Positions 44,517 through 54,152 of a stretch of DNA of 64,000 nt are shown here, piece after piece. Source of the DNA: Scatolibacter rhodanostii (GTDB taxonomy: Bacteria > Bacillota > Clostridia > Oscillospirales > Acutalibacteraceae). The stretch covers positions 558,001 through 622,000 of the forward strand of contig NZ_FZLO01000001.1 in the NCBI RefSeq assembly GCF_900197595.1, written 5' to 3'. Under the pieces are notes generated by a model, which saw nothing but the letters and a program-made list of their open reading frames with translations, did no database searches and was not told where the DNA came from. The position numbers were made by a program, and so were the translations under genes. Numbering within the stretch: the first letter of the stretch is position 1; the number at the start of each line of letters is the position of its first letter.

Positions 44517-47138
44517 ATGGATTTTCATAGTATGACATCTCATGAAACGGTAGCAGCCTTGCATACGGATATAAAAAAAGGGCTCAGCCGAAGCGAAGTG
44601 ATCAAAAGACAAGAAAAATATGGAAAAAATGAAATTACATCTCATAAAAAGCAAAGTATTATCTCTCGGTTTTTTGCCCAGTTTCAAGATTTTATGATCA
44701 TTATTCTTCTAACAGCAGCAACGATTTCATTCATCTTATCCGTCGTTCAGAAGAACACAGAGTACATAGATTCTATTATTATCTTACTTATCGTGGTTGC
44801 TAATGCTATTATTGGCACAGTTCAAGAGGTAAAAGCAGATAAAGCAATCGAAGCTCTCAAAAAGATGTCTTCTCCACATGCTACCGTTATTCGAGATGGT
44901 AAAAAAGAAACCGTTGAGAGTACGACGCTTGTGCCAGGTGATTTAGTAGTTATCCGTACTGGTGATTTAGTTCCTGCTGACATTCGTTTGATTAAAAGTG
45001 TTGAACTTAAGGCAGAAGAATCTGCCTTAACAGGAGAGTCTGTACCTACAAACAAAGATGCCGAAAGCATAGAAAGCAATAATGCCTCGCTTGCAGAGCG
45101 AAAAAATATGATTTTTGCAGCAACAGGCATCGCCTCAGGTTCTGGAGTAGGTATTGTTACTACTACAGGAATGCAAACCGCTATGGGAAATATAGCCGGA
45201 ATGTTGAATGAAGAAGAAGCACCTGATACCCCTTTACAAGAAAAACTAGTTTCTGTAGGCAAATTTTTGGGAATCGGCGTTTTAGCAATTTGTGCGATTA
45301 TCTTTATATTAGGATTATTTCAAAAAATAGATGCTCTTGAAATGTTTATGATTTCAATTAGTTTGGCTGTAGCTGCTATTCCAGAAGGACTGCCTGCCGT
45401 CGTTACCATTGTTTTAGCAATTGGTGTCAAACGCATGGCTCAACGCAGAGCAATCATTCGTCACATGCCTGCGGTCGAAACATTAGGCAGTACGCAAGTT
45501 ATCTGTTCTGATAAAACCGGAACTCTTACTCAAAACAAAATGACAGTTACTCGATTTTCACAAGCAAAAGGAGAAGTGCAACTTGAAAGTAGAGAAGCAC
45601 AATTTGCACTTCAACTGGCTGTATTATGCAATAACTCTGAGCTTATAAACGGAAAAATCACTGGTGACCCTACAGAAACAGCATTTCTACACGCTTGTCA
45701 AACCACAAAAACAGATTTAGAAAAAGAATTTGCTCGTGTAGGAGAAATTCCTTTTACTTCTCAAAGAAAAATGATGACTACTGCGCATAAATTAGACAAT
45801 GGGCATAGAATCATTTCAAAAGGTGCGCCAGACATCTTGCTTGGAAAATGTAGCTTTTATTTAGAACAAGGTCAAATTCTTCCGCTCACTTCTACTATAA
45901 AAGCAAAAATATTGCAGCAAAATGAACGCATGGCTATGAAAGCTTTACGTGTTTTAGCAGTATCTTATAAAGATGTCTCCACACTTTCTTCCCAAGATAC
46001 TGAAACAGAAAAAGCCTTGATTTTCTCGGGCCTAATTGGCATGGAAGATCCACCTAGAAAAGGCGTTAAACACGCAGTGGAGGTTTGTAAAAAGGCCGGT
46101 ATTCTGCCCGTAATGATTACAGGCGATCATGCTGTAACAGCTCTTGCTATTGGGCAGAGATTAGGCATTGCCGCAGGAAAAAGCGGAATCATGACCGGAA
46201 CGGAACTCGACAGTACAGGAGATTCTGAGTTAGCCGCAAAAATATTTGATTATCAAATATTTGCTCGCGTATCTCCGGAACACAAAGTAAGAATTGTGAA
46301 GGCCTTTCAAAAGCGTGGCATGGTTGTCGCTATGACAGGTGATGGCGTTAATGACGCCCCTGCTCTAAAAGTAGCAGATATTGGTTGCGCAATGGGACAA
46401 AATGGAACAGAAGTAGCCAAATCCGCCGCAGATATGATTTTAACAGACGATGATTTTTCCACCATTGTCAGTGCCGTTAAAGAAGGCCGTGGAATATACA
46501 AAAACATTCGGAAAACCATTCATTTCCTCATTTCATGCAATATCGGTGAGATTTTCTTGATTTTCATCTCATTTATGATGAGAATTCCTACGCCTCTTGT
46601 TGCCATTCAACTACTTTGGGTAAACCTTGTTACCGATTCACTTCCTGCTTTGGCACTAGGGGCGGATCCTATTGAAAATGAGGTTATGAAAGATAAACCA
46701 CATTCGAAAAATGAGGGTGTTTTTTCTGACGGGTTAGGATTTTCTGTAATTGCTGAAGGATGTTTGATTGGTGTTTTAGCGCTGTTAGCGTACACCATGG
46801 GGAGACTTTGGTTTGATATAAATCCAATGGATCCTATTGTTGGTAGGACAATGGCCTTTGCAGTTTTAAGCTTTTCTCAATTGACACATAGTTTTAATAT
46901 GAGATCTGATTCATCTATTTTTAAAATTGGGGTTTTCTCTAATCGAAAACTTGTGATTGCCTGTATCGTCTGCGCTATTTTAATGGCAAGCGTCATCACT
47001 ATTCAGCCTTTAACTGTAATTTTTAAAACCGTATCGTTAAATTTAGTACAGTGGGGAATTGTAACAATGCTTTCTTTATTTCCTATCATTGCTGTTGAAG
47101 CAGAAAAACTATTAATTCAGATTCTCAATAAGAAGTAG
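44517..47138 (+). CDS. Calcium-type P-type ATPase (PMCA/SERCA-like)
   Basis: This is a P2-type cation-transporting ATPase of about ten transmembrane helices, most likely exporting Ca2+. The N-terminal cation-ATPase domain (LHTDIKKGLSRSEVIKRQEKYGKNE) precedes the actuator TGES motif (LTGESVPT) and the M4 ion site VAAIPEGLPAVV. The phosphorylated Asp is D332 in DKTGTLTQNKM; TGDHAVTA and TGDGVNDAPALK follow. 873 residues is typical. It is close to B. subtilis YloB. It stands alone between two terminators. Confidence 0.92.
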   Translation: MDFHSMTSHETVAALHTDIKKGLSRSEVIKRQEKYGKNEITSHKKQSIISRFFAQFQDFMIIILLTAATISFILSVVQKNTEYIDSIIILLIVVANAIIGTVQEVKADKAIEALKKMSSPHATVIRDGKKETVESTTLVPGDLVVIRTGDLVPADIRLIKSVELKAEESALTGESVPTNKDAESIESNNASLAERKNMIFAATGIASGSGVGIVTTTGMQTAMGNIAGMLNEEEAPDTPLQEKLVSVGKFLGIGVLAICAIIFILGLFQKIDALEMFMISISLAVAAIPEGLPAVVTIVLAIGVKRMAQRRAIIRHMPAVETLGSTQVICSDKTGTLTQNKMTVTRFSQAKGEVQLESREAQFALQLAVLCNNSELINGKITGDPTETAFLHACQTTKTDLEKEFARVGEIPFTSQRKMMTTAHKLDNGHRIISKGAPDILLGKCSFYLEQGQILPLTSTIKAKILQQNERMAMKALRVLAVSYKDVSTLSSQDTETEKALIFSGLIGMEDPPRKGVKHAVEVCKKAGILPVMITGDHAVTALAIGQRLGIAAGKSGIMTGTELDSTGDSELAAKIFDYQIFARVSPEHKVRIVKAFQKRGMVVAMTGDGVNDAPALKVADIGCAMGQNGTEVAKSAADMILTDDDFSTIVSAVKEGRGIYKNIRKTIHFLISCNIGEIFLIFISFMMRIPTPLVAIQLLWVNLVTDSLPALALGADPIENEVMKDKPHSKNEGVFSDGLGFSVIAEGCLIGVLALLAYTMGRLWFDINPMDPIVGRTMAFAVLSFSQLTHSFNMRSDSSIFKIGVFSNRKLVIACIVCAILMASVITIQPLTVIFKTVSLNLVQWGIVTMLSLFPIIAVEAEKLLIQILNKK

Positions 47139-47154
47139 CACTCCTCTTCATACA

Positions 47155-47188
47155 AAAAGCGATTATCCGGTTATGGATAATCGCTTTT
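47155..47188. terminator. Bidirectional terminator between the P-ATPase and uraA
   Basis: The perfect 14-bp stem AAAAGCGATTATCC/GGATAATCGCTTTT has a 6-nt loop. A and T tracts on either side serve both converging genes. Confidence 0.9.
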
Positions 47189-47231
47189 AAAATACCTTTT
47201 TTGTTTTTGAAAGAAAATTCTTGTCAAAAAC

Positions 47232-48623
47232 TTAGTTCTGCACTTCTTCTTTTGCATCAACAATTGCTTCTTCTTTTTTACCAATAGACAAGATAAGGTT
47301 GAGGGCTATACCAAAGATAGCCGCTGTAGCAATAGCAGGTAATTCAATCCCAAAGAAAGGAATCATGCTGTTTTCAAATCCAAAACTACCACCAAGTCCG
47401 ATAATTAGAATAATAGCAATAACGGCAAGATTTTTAGAAGAAAACAAATCTACTTTATTTTCCATCATAATCGCAATACCCTGAGCTGCGATAACACCAA
47501 ACAGATAAATGGAAAGGCCACCGATAACAGAAGTAGGAATCGAATAAACCACATTGATGAGTGGGGTAAAGCAAGAAATAACCATCGTGATTATACCCGC
47601 CACTACAAGTACTGGAACAGAGAAGTTTTTACTTAATACCATCGCACTGATATTCTCACCGTAGTTTGTTCCAGCCGGTCCACCAATCATACCAGAAACG
47701 ATATCTCCGATACCATCACCAATTAAATTGAGTCCTAATTTATCGCCAAGATTATATTTCTTGTCAGAACCTTTTTTCTTAGCTAAATCATTTACATAGA
47801 TATCTAGCTGGAAAATATGTGCTGTTGATTCTGGGATTGTAGCGATTGCAATCGGCATAATTGCTACAACAGCAGCCAATGACGGCTTGGGGAGAGTAAA
47901 GTGAGGAAGTGCAATAATGCTGGCATCTTTAATCGTATCAAAACTTACAAAAGGAATACCAGTCACACCGCCAATAATTAGAGCTGTTACATAACCTGTC
48001 AGCAGACCTAATAAAATTGGAAGTTGGCTTAATTTACCACGCAGATAAACAGAATATAGAATGGTAGAAATCATAGTGACCAATGCAATAACCCAAGATA
48101 AACTACTGGCAAATGGAGCGGAAGCTTCTGCAACTGCTGCAGGAACCGCAGAAGCATTTTGCATAGCATTGGCTGCCAATGATAAACCGATGACAATCGC
48201 AATACTACCTGTTACAGTAGGAGGGAGTACACGGTCAATTGCTTTACGTCCTATCGAGCGAATGATTAAACCAGCCGCAATAGAAACCAAACCAGACATC
48301 ACAATGCCAAACTGGGCAATGGAAATTCGAGTGTCAAGTGAAGCAGAAGCAAGTGTATCCGCACTCATGATAGAAGAAATAGCCGCAATATAAGAAAAAC
48401 TCGATCCATAATAAAGCGGAATCTTACGGCCGGTAACAAGAATAAAACAAAGAGTGGCAAGACCACTGGCAAAGATAGTTGTGGAAACATGAAACCCTGT
48501 CAGCAATGCCACAAGGACTGTAGCCGGAAACATAACGACCACTTGTTGAAGCGCATAAGGAATCAGTTCATAAATAGGGGGGCGTTCGTCAGGCAGATAA
48601 CCATGAACTCGGTTGTTTGACAT
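47232..48623 (-). CDS. uraA: Uracil/xanthine permease (NCS2 family, UraA-like)
   Basis: This is a proton-linked nucleobase transporter of the NCS2 family. LPDERPPIYELIPYALQQ at the N-terminus matches UraA. About 14 hydrophobic segments follow, with the PIAIATIPESTAHIFQLD segment (conserved Glu of TM8) and GMIGGPAGTNYGENIS (TM10 signature). 463 residues is slightly longer than E. coli UraA. The start at 48623 follows GGAGG. It has a long structured leader. upp, which uses uracil, is 4 kb away on the other strand, so uracil salvage is likely its role. Confidence 0.9.
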   Translation of the reverse strand: MSNNRVHGYLPDERPPIYELIPYALQQVVVMFPATVLVALLTGFHVSTTIFASGLATLCFILVTGRKIPLYYGSSFSYIAAISSIMSADTLASASLDTRISIAQFGIVMSGLVSIAAGLIIRSIGRKAIDRVLPPTVTGSIAIVIGLSLAANAMQNASAVPAAVAEASAPFASSLSWVIALVTMISTILYSVYLRGKLSQLPILLGLLTGYVTALIIGGVTGIPFVSFDTIKDASIIALPHFTLPKPSLAAVVAIMPIAIATIPESTAHIFQLDIYVNDLAKKKGSDKKYNLGDKLGLNLIGDGIGDIVSGMIGGPAGTNYGENISAMVLSKNFSVPVLVVAGIITMVISCFTPLINVVYSIPTSVIGGLSIYLFGVIAAQGIAIMMENKVDLFSSKNLAVIAIILIIGLGGSFGFENSMIPFFGIELPAIATAAIFGIALNLILSIGKKEEAIVDAKEEVQN

Positions 48624-48962
48624 AGTAAAACCTCCAATAATCCCCGGAATTTATCCGGATGCCGGCCGCACGCCGGTCAAAATACGAAAAACAAAACAAG
48701 AACCCATGATTCTAGGCATAAAAATAGCCGGCGCATATCACAAAACATGTCCGGTAAAAGAAGATTTTCATCCTACAGCAACAACTTGACAACACAAAAA
48801 AGATTAGTTAAAGATGGCATAAAAAAACACCCTGCCCAAAACTATCGACAAGATGAAACTCACTGCGGATCTTTAGTATCCTGGAACAATGATTGACAAT
48901 CTTGCTCTTGCTGGTATTGTATAAGATACCGTGCTGTAAGATTCCCGTTTTGCCCTTACTAA
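48624..48962 (-). promoter_or_regulatory. Long structured leader of uraA, class unassigned
   Basis: About 340 nt lie between the promoter and uraA. On the minus strand there is a GGTAT/ATACC hairpin, then a CCGG-rich part (48644-48754) with six CCGG cores in 111 bp. One pairing, CCGG-a-CAT with ATG-cg-CCGG (48751 region with 48728 region), is followed by CTATTTTTA, like an intrinsic terminator. Downstream CCGG elements could form alternatives. I could not match a PyrR site, a purine riboswitch or another known class. Confidence 0.45.
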
Positions 48963-48968
48963 TACGCT

Positions 48969-48997
48969 ATTATTACACAGAAAAAAAGAAATGTAAA
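48969..48997 (-). promoter_or_regulatory. Probable uraA promoter
   Basis: On the minus strand, TTTACA (48997-48992) and AATAAT (48974-48969) are separated by 17 bp. Confidence 0.55.
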
Positions 48998-49138
48998 GAG
49001 AAAAATAAAAGAAATTTTGTTTGTTTAAGTCAAATTTAAAATTTATGCAAATACTATAACCAATAGTTTAAAGCCGTGTAGGTATAGTTTATCACAGATT
49101 TCAATTTACTATCATTGTGATTTTAATCATTCTCACCC

Positions 49139-49167
49139 TTTACTAATAGACTAAGTTGTACTATAAT
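49139..49167 (+). promoter_or_regulatory. Probable fhs promoter
   Basis: TTTACT (49139-49144) and TATAAT (49162-49167) are separated by 17 bp. Transcription would start near 49174. Confidence 0.6.
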
Positions 49168-49201
49168 AAAAAACGAAAAAGAATTGAGGACAAGTATTTA
49201 T

Positions 49202-49237
49202 ATGTTTTTTGCGAATAAATATTGTCTGAGAAAGTAG
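49202..49237 (+). CDS. Possible 11-residue upstream ORF before fhs
   Basis: ATG 49202 encodes [11 protein letters not shown] and stops at TAG 49235-49237. GAGGA (49186-49190) lies 11 bases before it. The stop falls within AAAGTAGG, the best candidate ribosome binding site for fhs, and AGAAA/TTTCT repeats flank that site. This could couple translation to fhs. It may also be chance. Confidence 0.3.
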   Translation: MFFANKYCLRK

Positions 49238-49250
49238 GTTTTTTCTTATC

Positions 49251-50921
49251 ATGTTAACCGATATCGAAATTGCACAGCAAGCTATTTTAGAGCCAATTAG
49301 TCTCATTGCAGAAAAAGCAGGCCTTTTAGAAAATGAATTGGATTTTTACGGAAAATACAAAGCCAAGGTCAATGACGATGCGTTTAATCGTCTTGAGAAT
49401 ACACCCGATGGTAAGCTCGTTTTAGTAACGGCAATTAATCCAACACCTGCCGGAGAAGGAAAAACTACTGTTTCAACCGGATTGGCACAAGCTATGGCTC
49501 AGATAGGCAAAAAAGCTGTTTTGGCTTTAAGAGAACCTTCTTTAGGCCCGGTTTTTGGTGTTAAAGGCGGTGCTGCTGGTGGGGGATATTCTCAAGTTTT
49601 ACCAATGGAAGACATTAATTTGCATTTTACTGGTGATATGCATGCCATTACATCTGCTAATAATTTGTGCTGCGCTTTACTTGATAATCATATACAGCAA
49701 GGAAATATACTTAACATTGATCCGCGAACAATTCAAATCAGACGGTGTTTAGATATGAACGATCGGGCATTACGCGACATCGTGATTGGACTTGGCGGAA
49801 AGCTGAATGGTATCCCTCGTGAAGATGGCTTTATTATTACAGTAGCTTCTGAAGTAATGGCTATTTTATGCTTAGCAGAAAATTTACAAGATTTGAAGAA
49901 ACGCCTAGGAGATATGTTAGTAGCTTATTCTTATGAGAATAAGCCTGTTTTTGCTCGTGATATTCAAGCGGCTGGCGCAATGACAACATTATTAAAAGAT
50001 GCTTTGCAACCAAATTTGGTGCAAACCATTGAGGGTACACCTGTTATCATTCATGGTGGTCCTTTCGCTAATATTGCTCATGGATGTAATTCTGTTCGAG
50101 CAACAAAACTCGCCTTGAAATTAGGAGATTATTGTATTACAGAGGCGGGTTTTGGGTCTGATTTGGGCGCCGAAAAATTCATGGATATCAAATGCAGAGC
50201 AAGTAGTCTCAAGCCAGATTGCATTGTTTTAGTTGCCACTGTTAGAGCCCTAAAATACAATGGTGGAGTTGCTCGTGCTGAGCTTACTACAGAAAATATT
50301 GAAGCTCTCAAAAAAGGAATTCTCAATCTGGGTGCGCATATTCAAAATATGCAAAAATTTGGTGTGCCAGTTGTCATTGCTATAAATCAGTTTTATACAG
50401 ATACAAAAGCAGAACTTCAAGTGATTACTGACTTTTGTGCTGATAGAAATGTACCTTGCTCTCTTGCTGATATCTTTACACAAGGTGGCAAAGGTGGAAT
50501 AGATTTAGCTGAAATGGTTTGTGAAACAATCGAAACACAAAAATCGAATTTCTCACTTCTATATCACGATAACGATTCAATTGAAGAAAAAATTAATAAA
50601 ATAGCTAGTGAAATCTATGGTGCAAAGTCAGTAGTCTTTACAAAGAAAGCTATAACCTCATTGAAAAATATCAAGTCTTTAGACGGTGATAGATTACCGG
50701 TGTGCATCGCTAAAACACAGTATTCTTTATCGGATAATCCTGCGCTTTTAGGTCGCCCAACTAACTTTGATATCACTATTCGCGATTTAAAAATCTCAAA
50801 TGGTGCTGGATTTGTCGTTGCCTATGCAGGCGATGTGATGACTATGCCCGGATTACCTAAAGTACCTGCTGCAAATCAAGTTGATATTGACGAAGATAGG
50901 AAGATAACAGGTTTGTTTTAA
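49251..50921 (+). CDS. fhs: Formate-tetrahydrofolate ligase
   Basis: Fhs makes 10-formyl-THF from formate, THF and ATP, for purine synthesis or the Wood-Ljungdahl methyl branch. The P-loop [18 protein letters not shown] is at about residue 64. [46 protein letters not shown] and [19 protein letters not shown] are family signatures. 556 residues is typical. No other acetogenesis genes are near; FolD is at 20201. The ATG at 49251 has only a weak upstream site. Its stop overlaps the tsaE start. Confidence 0.96.
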   Translation: MLTDIEIAQQAILEPISLIAEKAGLLENELDFYGKYKAKVNDDAFNRLENTPDGKLVLVTAINPTPAGEGKTTVSTGLAQAMAQIGKKAVLALREPSLGPVFGVKGGAAGGGYSQVLPMEDINLHFTGDMHAITSANNLCCALLDNHIQQGNILNIDPRTIQIRRCLDMNDRALRDIVIGLGGKLNGIPREDGFIITVASEVMAILCLAENLQDLKKRLGDMLVAYSYENKPVFARDIQAAGAMTTLLKDALQPNLVQTIEGTPVIIHGGPFANIAHGCNSVRATKLALKLGDYCITEAGFGSDLGAEKFMDIKCRASSLKPDCIVLVATVRALKYNGGVARAELTTENIEALKKGILNLGAHIQNMQKFGVPVVIAINQFYTDTKAELQVITDFCADRNVPCSLADIFTQGGKGGIDLAEMVCETIETQKSNFSLLYHDNDSIEEKINKIASEIYGAKSVVFTKKAITSLKNIKSLDGDRLPVCIAKTQYSLSDNPALLGRPTNFDITIRDLKISNGAGFVVAYAGDVMTMPGLPKVPAANQVDIDEDRKITGLF

Positions 50922-51349
50922 TGATGAAGTATGAAGTGCACTCTCTACAAGAAACAGCAAAAGTGGCAGTTGAGCTAGCGAAAACTCTTAAAGGTGGTGA
51001 GGTCATTGCCTTTACAGGTTCTATGGGAGCCGGAAAGACAGCCTTTACACGAGAGTTAGTTAAAGCACTTGGCGGTGGCGACATTGTCTCTAGTCCTACT
51101 TTTGCTATTATTAATGAATATGCTGGCAAAATTCCTGTAAAGCACTTTGATATGTATCGTATTCAAAGTTTTGATGATTTATATTCTACCGGTTTTTTTG
51201 ATTATCAAGATGATTTTCATTCTGTTTTAATTATTGAGTGGAGTGAAAACATTACAGATTTTCTGCCGAAAAATGTTATTAAAATTGATATTTCTTTTGG
51301 TAAAGAAGAAAATCATAGAATTATAGCAATCGAGAGACAGGAGGGATAA
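50921..51349 (+). CDS. tsaE: tRNA threonylcarbamoylation ATPase TsaE
   Basis: TsaE is the ATPase that turns over the TsaB-TsaD complex making t6A37 in ANN-decoding tRNAs. Walker A is GSMGAGKTAF (about residue 32). FAIINEYAGKIPVKHFDMYR and LIIEWSENI are family motifs. The 142 residues are normal. Its ATG shares a base with the fhs stop codon. tsaB follows after 2 bp; tsaD is not in the window. Confidence 0.94.
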   Translation: MMKYEVHSLQETAKVAVELAKTLKGGEVIAFTGSMGAGKTAFTRELVKALGGGDIVSSPTFAIINEYAGKIPVKHFDMYRIQSFDDLYSTGFFDYQDDFHSVLIIEWSENITDFLPKNVIKIDISFGKEENHRIIAIERQEG

Positions 51350-51351
51350 AA

Positions 51352-52047
51352 ATGATTACATTAGCGGTAGAATCTTCTGCTATTCCTGTTTCTGTTGCCA
51401 TTAGCCAAGATGGACTGATCGTTGTTGAAAATTATGTGCATACTAAGCAAACTCACAGTGAAACATTAATGCCGATAATTGAAGATATTCTTGAGATTTC
51501 TAAGTACTCCTTAAAAGATATTGATTTATTTGCTGTCTCATCAGGACCGGGTTCTTTTACTGGCATAAGAATTGGCGTATCTACTGTAAAGGGATTGGCT
51601 TTTACTAATAACACACCCTGCTGCGCTGTTTCTACACTAGAAGCAATTGCATTTGGCGCTGCGGTTGAAGGATATGTCTTATGTGCTGTAATGGATGCAC
51701 GCTGTGGACAAGTTTATAACGCCAACTTTATATGGCAAGATGGAGAACTACTTCGCCTTTGCGAGGACAGGGCTTTGTCAATGGAAGAGCTCTCAAATGA
51801 ATGTCAGAAATCCGGAAAAAGAATTCTTCTTTGTGGAGACGGGGCTTTGCTTTGTTACCAGGAATTTCGGAATTGGGGTGCTGAAATAGCTCACGAAAAT
51901 GTTCGTTTTCAACGAGCTGGTGCAGTAGCACTGATTGCTGAAAAAATGAGTGAACAAAAACAAACGATAGATGGAACTTCGCTAATCCCTGCTTATTTGC
52001 GCTTGTCACAAGCAGAACGAGAATTAAAAAACAGAATGAGAGGTTAA
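51352..52047 (+). CDS. tsaB: tRNA threonylcarbamoyladenosine protein TsaB
   Basis: TsaB is the ASKHA-fold partner that holds TsaD and TsaE. LAVESSAIPVSVAI opens the fold, HSETLMPIIEDIL and FAVSSGPGSFTGIRIGVSTVKGLAF are hallmark segments, and AVMDARCGQVYNA is conserved. 231 residues is typical. AGGAGGG precedes the ATG. The rimI gene that often follows is replaced by rpiB and upp here. Confidence 0.94.
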   Translation: MITLAVESSAIPVSVAISQDGLIVVENYVHTKQTHSETLMPIIEDILEISKYSLKDIDLFAVSSGPGSFTGIRIGVSTVKGLAFTNNTPCCAVSTLEAIAFGAAVEGYVLCAVMDARCGQVYNANFIWQDGELLRLCEDRALSMEELSNECQKSGKRILLCGDGALLCYQEFRNWGAEIAHENVRFQRAGAVALIAEKMSEQKQTIDGTSLIPAYLRLSQAERELKNRMRG

Positions 52048-52053
52048 TAAATT

Positions 52054-52494
52054 ATGATAGCAATTGGTAGTGATCACGGCGGCTTTGCTTTAAAGGAGTT
52101 TATTTGTAACTATTTAGAGCAAAAAGGTTTAGAGATAAAAGATTTTGGCTGCTTTAGTGAAGAATCGGTAGACTATGCGCCGATTGCAGCACAAGTTGCC
52201 AAGATGGTAGCTTCTAAACAAGCAGAACGTGGTATTTTGATTTGTTCTACCGGCCTTGGAATTTGTATGGTTGCTAACAAAGTAAAAGGAATTCGCGCCG
52301 CTGTGTGTTCAGACTTATATTCAGCAGAAATGACCAGAAGACACAATGACGCAAATATCCTTTGTATGGGAGGAAAAATAGTTAACGAATCAAAGGCAGC
52401 TGAATTAGTTGATATTTTTCTTTCTACAGAATTTGAAGGTGGCCGTCATCAGCGCCGTGTCGATCAAATCGCTCAAATTGAGAACGAAGAATAA
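52054..52494 (+). CDS. rpiB: Ribose-5-phosphate isomerase B
   Basis: RpiB interconverts ribose-5-phosphate and ribulose-5-phosphate. GSDHGGFALKEFI (residues 4-16) has the Asp-His-Gly active-site loop. ILICSTGLGICMVANKVKGIRAA contains the catalytic Cys, and SAEMTRRHNDANILCMGGKIV follows. 146 residues is standard. It precedes upp by 12 bp; the ribose-5-phosphate to PRPP to UMP link makes the pairing sensible. Confidence 0.94.
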   Translation: MIAIGSDHGGFALKEFICNYLEQKGLEIKDFGCFSEESVDYAPIAAQVAKMVASKQAERGILICSTGLGICMVANKVKGIRAAVCSDLYSAEMTRRHNDANILCMGGKIVNESKAAELVDIFLSTEFEGGRHQRRVDQIAQIENEE

Positions 52495-52506
52495 GGAGAA
52501 TTTTCT

Positions 52507-53139
52507 ATGCACAAAAATGTATTTGTAATGGACCATCCGCTCATTCAGCATAAGCTGACACTCATTCGCGACGTTTCTACCGGAACAAAGAGCTTCCGAG
52601 AAACAGTAAGCGAAATTGCAACCTTAATGTGTTATGAAGCCACTAGAGATTTACCTTTGATGGATGTCATTACACAAACCCCTATGCAAAAAACAACCAC
52701 ACAGGTTTTGGCTGGACGAAAACTGGCTTTTGTTCCGATTTTACGTGCCGGATTAGGCATGGTAGACGGTGTTTTACAACTTGTTCCTTCTGCTAAAGTA
52801 GGTCATATCGGTCTTTATCGCGATCATGAGACTTTAAAACCTGTTGAGTATTATAATAAACTGCCTGCAGATGTCGAGCAAAGGGATGTTATTGTGCTTG
52901 ATCCTATGTTAGCTACAGGTGGTTCGGCAGTTGATGCTATCACCATTGTTAAGAGAAGCAACCCCAAAAGCATTAAATTTCTGTGTATCATTGCTGCTCC
53001 TGAAGGAATTGAAGCATTAACACAAGCACACCCTGATGTCACTGTATATTGCGCTGCAGTAGATGAAAGATTGAATGAAGATGGCTATATCTTGCCAGGA
53101 CTTGGTGATGCTGGCGATAGAATTTTTGGAACAAAATAA
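52507..53139 (+). CDS. upp: Uracil phosphoribosyltransferase
   Basis: Upp salvages uracil to UMP using [18 protein letters not shown] at the N-terminus, [28 protein letters not shown], the PRPP motif [18 protein letters not shown] and the C-terminal [24 protein letters not shown] (uracil binding) are all present. 210 residues is typical. A strong hairpin ends the transcript. The uracil permease gene is nearby on the opposite strand. Confidence 0.97.
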   Translation: MHKNVFVMDHPLIQHKLTLIRDVSTGTKSFRETVSEIATLMCYEATRDLPLMDVITQTPMQKTTTQVLAGRKLAFVPILRAGLGMVDGVLQLVPSAKVGHIGLYRDHETLKPVEYYNKLPADVEQRDVIVLDPMLATGGSAVDAITIVKRSNPKSIKFLCIIAAPEGIEALTQAHPDVTVYCAAVDERLNEDGYILPGLGDAGDRIFGTK

Positions 53140-53160
53140 TTTTTTAGCTTTTACACTATA

Positions 53161-53204
53161 AACAGCTAGAATTAAAACGGTATACCGTCTTAATTCTAGC
53201 TGTT
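53161..53204. terminator. Long inverted repeat after upp
   Basis: A near-perfect 44-nt palindrome: arms AACAGCTAGAATTAA (53161-53175) and TTAATTCTAGCTGTT (53190-53204), with ACGGTATACCGT inside. TTTTA follows the stem. Confidence 0.75.
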
Positions 53205-53260
53205 TTACCTTTCACGTTTTTCTCTCTTAAATAATAGAATGGTGGGAAAGGGGTGTTTGT

Positions 53261-53926
53261 ATGATTTCTAAATCTAATGGGATAACCGTCTCCAATGTAA
53301 CCGTTTCAAAAGAAAAGTTTTGTGCAGAGAATCTAGTACTTTCCTATACCATTCAGTATCCTGAGTTTACTTCTTCCCGCTGCCCTGCAAGCGTACGATC
53401 GATTAATAACTTTTATAGACAGCAAGCAGATCGTCTGATGTGTCGTATCCATAATTTTATGATTCCCTCCGCTATCAAAAACTCTCAAACCATCATAGAA
53501 AACAATGATACTATCTTGCCATATGAGTTGGTATCAGAGTATAAAATTACTGAAAACAATGGAGCCATCATTAGTCTTTATAACGACTGCTATCAGTTTA
53601 CTGGTGGAGCACACGGGAATACTATCCGAAGCTCTGAAACGTGGAATTTAACCAATGGTTGTCGTCTTACTTTAGCGGAACTTTGTTCATGCAATTTACC
53701 AAAACTCATCACTGATATAAAATCAGAAGTAAAATCTCAAATCGCTAAGCAAAGCGAAAACTTTTTTGAGGACTATGAAGATTTAGTTGACCAAACTTTT
53801 AATTGTTCTCAATTTTATATAGAAGACGGCAAATTGGTTGTCTATTTTCAGCAATATGACATTGCACCATATGTGACTGGAATTCCCACATTTACCATAC
53901 CGCTTGCAATTTGTAATATATGCTAA
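53261..53926 (+). CDS. DUF3298-like (RsiV C-terminal-like) protein
   Basis: This matches the DUF4163/DUF3298 layout. The N-terminal half has LSYTIQYPEF. The YQFTGGAHGNT motif (about residue 112) marks DUF3298, followed by LTLAELCSCNLPKLI and the end FYIEDGKLVVYFQQYDIAPYVTGIPTFTIPL. In B. subtilis RsiV this region binds lysozyme. I see no signal peptide or transmembrane helix, so it looks cytoplasmic, unlike RsiV; it has an unusual number of Cys (eight). It is monocistronic between two hairpins. Function unknown. Confidence 0.7.
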   Translation: MISKSNGITVSNVTVSKEKFCAENLVLSYTIQYPEFTSSRCPASVRSINNFYRQQADRLMCRIHNFMIPSAIKNSQTIIENNDTILPYELVSEYKITENNGAIISLYNDCYQFTGGAHGNTIRSSETWNLTNGCRLTLAELCSCNLPKLITDIKSEVKSQIAKQSENFFEDYEDLVDQTFNCSQFYIEDGKLVVYFQQYDIAPYVTGIPTFTIPLAICNIC

Positions 53927-53940
53927 CAATTTTTATTTTT

Positions 53941-53970
53941 AAAGAGCTATCTGAATGGTAGCTCTTTTTA
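53941..53970 (+). terminator. Terminator after the DUF3298-like gene
   Basis: The stem AAAGAGCTA/TAGCTCTTT (53941-53949, 53959-53967) is followed by TTTT. Confidence 0.85.
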
Positions 53971-54123
53971 TCTGTCATAGACCAACTTTAAATTTTTTCA
54001 ATTTTCTACTTCTATTACCTTGAAATATTCTGTTTAGTAACAAAACGACGCATGTTGCATAAATTTATGAGATAAAATTTAATTTAATTTTACGAAGCTT
54101 GCCTTGATTTTTATCGTATTTTG

Positions 54124-54152
54124 TTGAATTCTTGGATAAATTTTAGTATAAT
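54124..54152 (+). promoter_or_regulatory. Promoter of the cellulose operon
   Basis: TTGAAT (54124-54129) and TATAAT (54147-54152) have a 17-bp spacer. The leader to ccsA is about 170 nt and contains a small CGCA/TGCG hairpin (54231-54244) followed by seven T residues. Confidence 0.7.

Noticed and set aside
44822-45262. Minus-strand 146-codon ORF
   Set aside because: It is antisense to the actuator region of the P-type ATPase, has low complexity and has no start signals.
48624-48962. Purine riboswitch or PyrR attenuator in the uraA leader
   Set aside because: The conserved purine-aptamer core and the PyrR anti-antiterminator consensus were not found by eye; left as unassigned.
53161-53204. 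44-nt palindrome as a repressor operator
   Set aside because: It lies directly after upp with T-rich sequence behind it and 56 bp before the next gene; a transcript-end hairpin explains it better.
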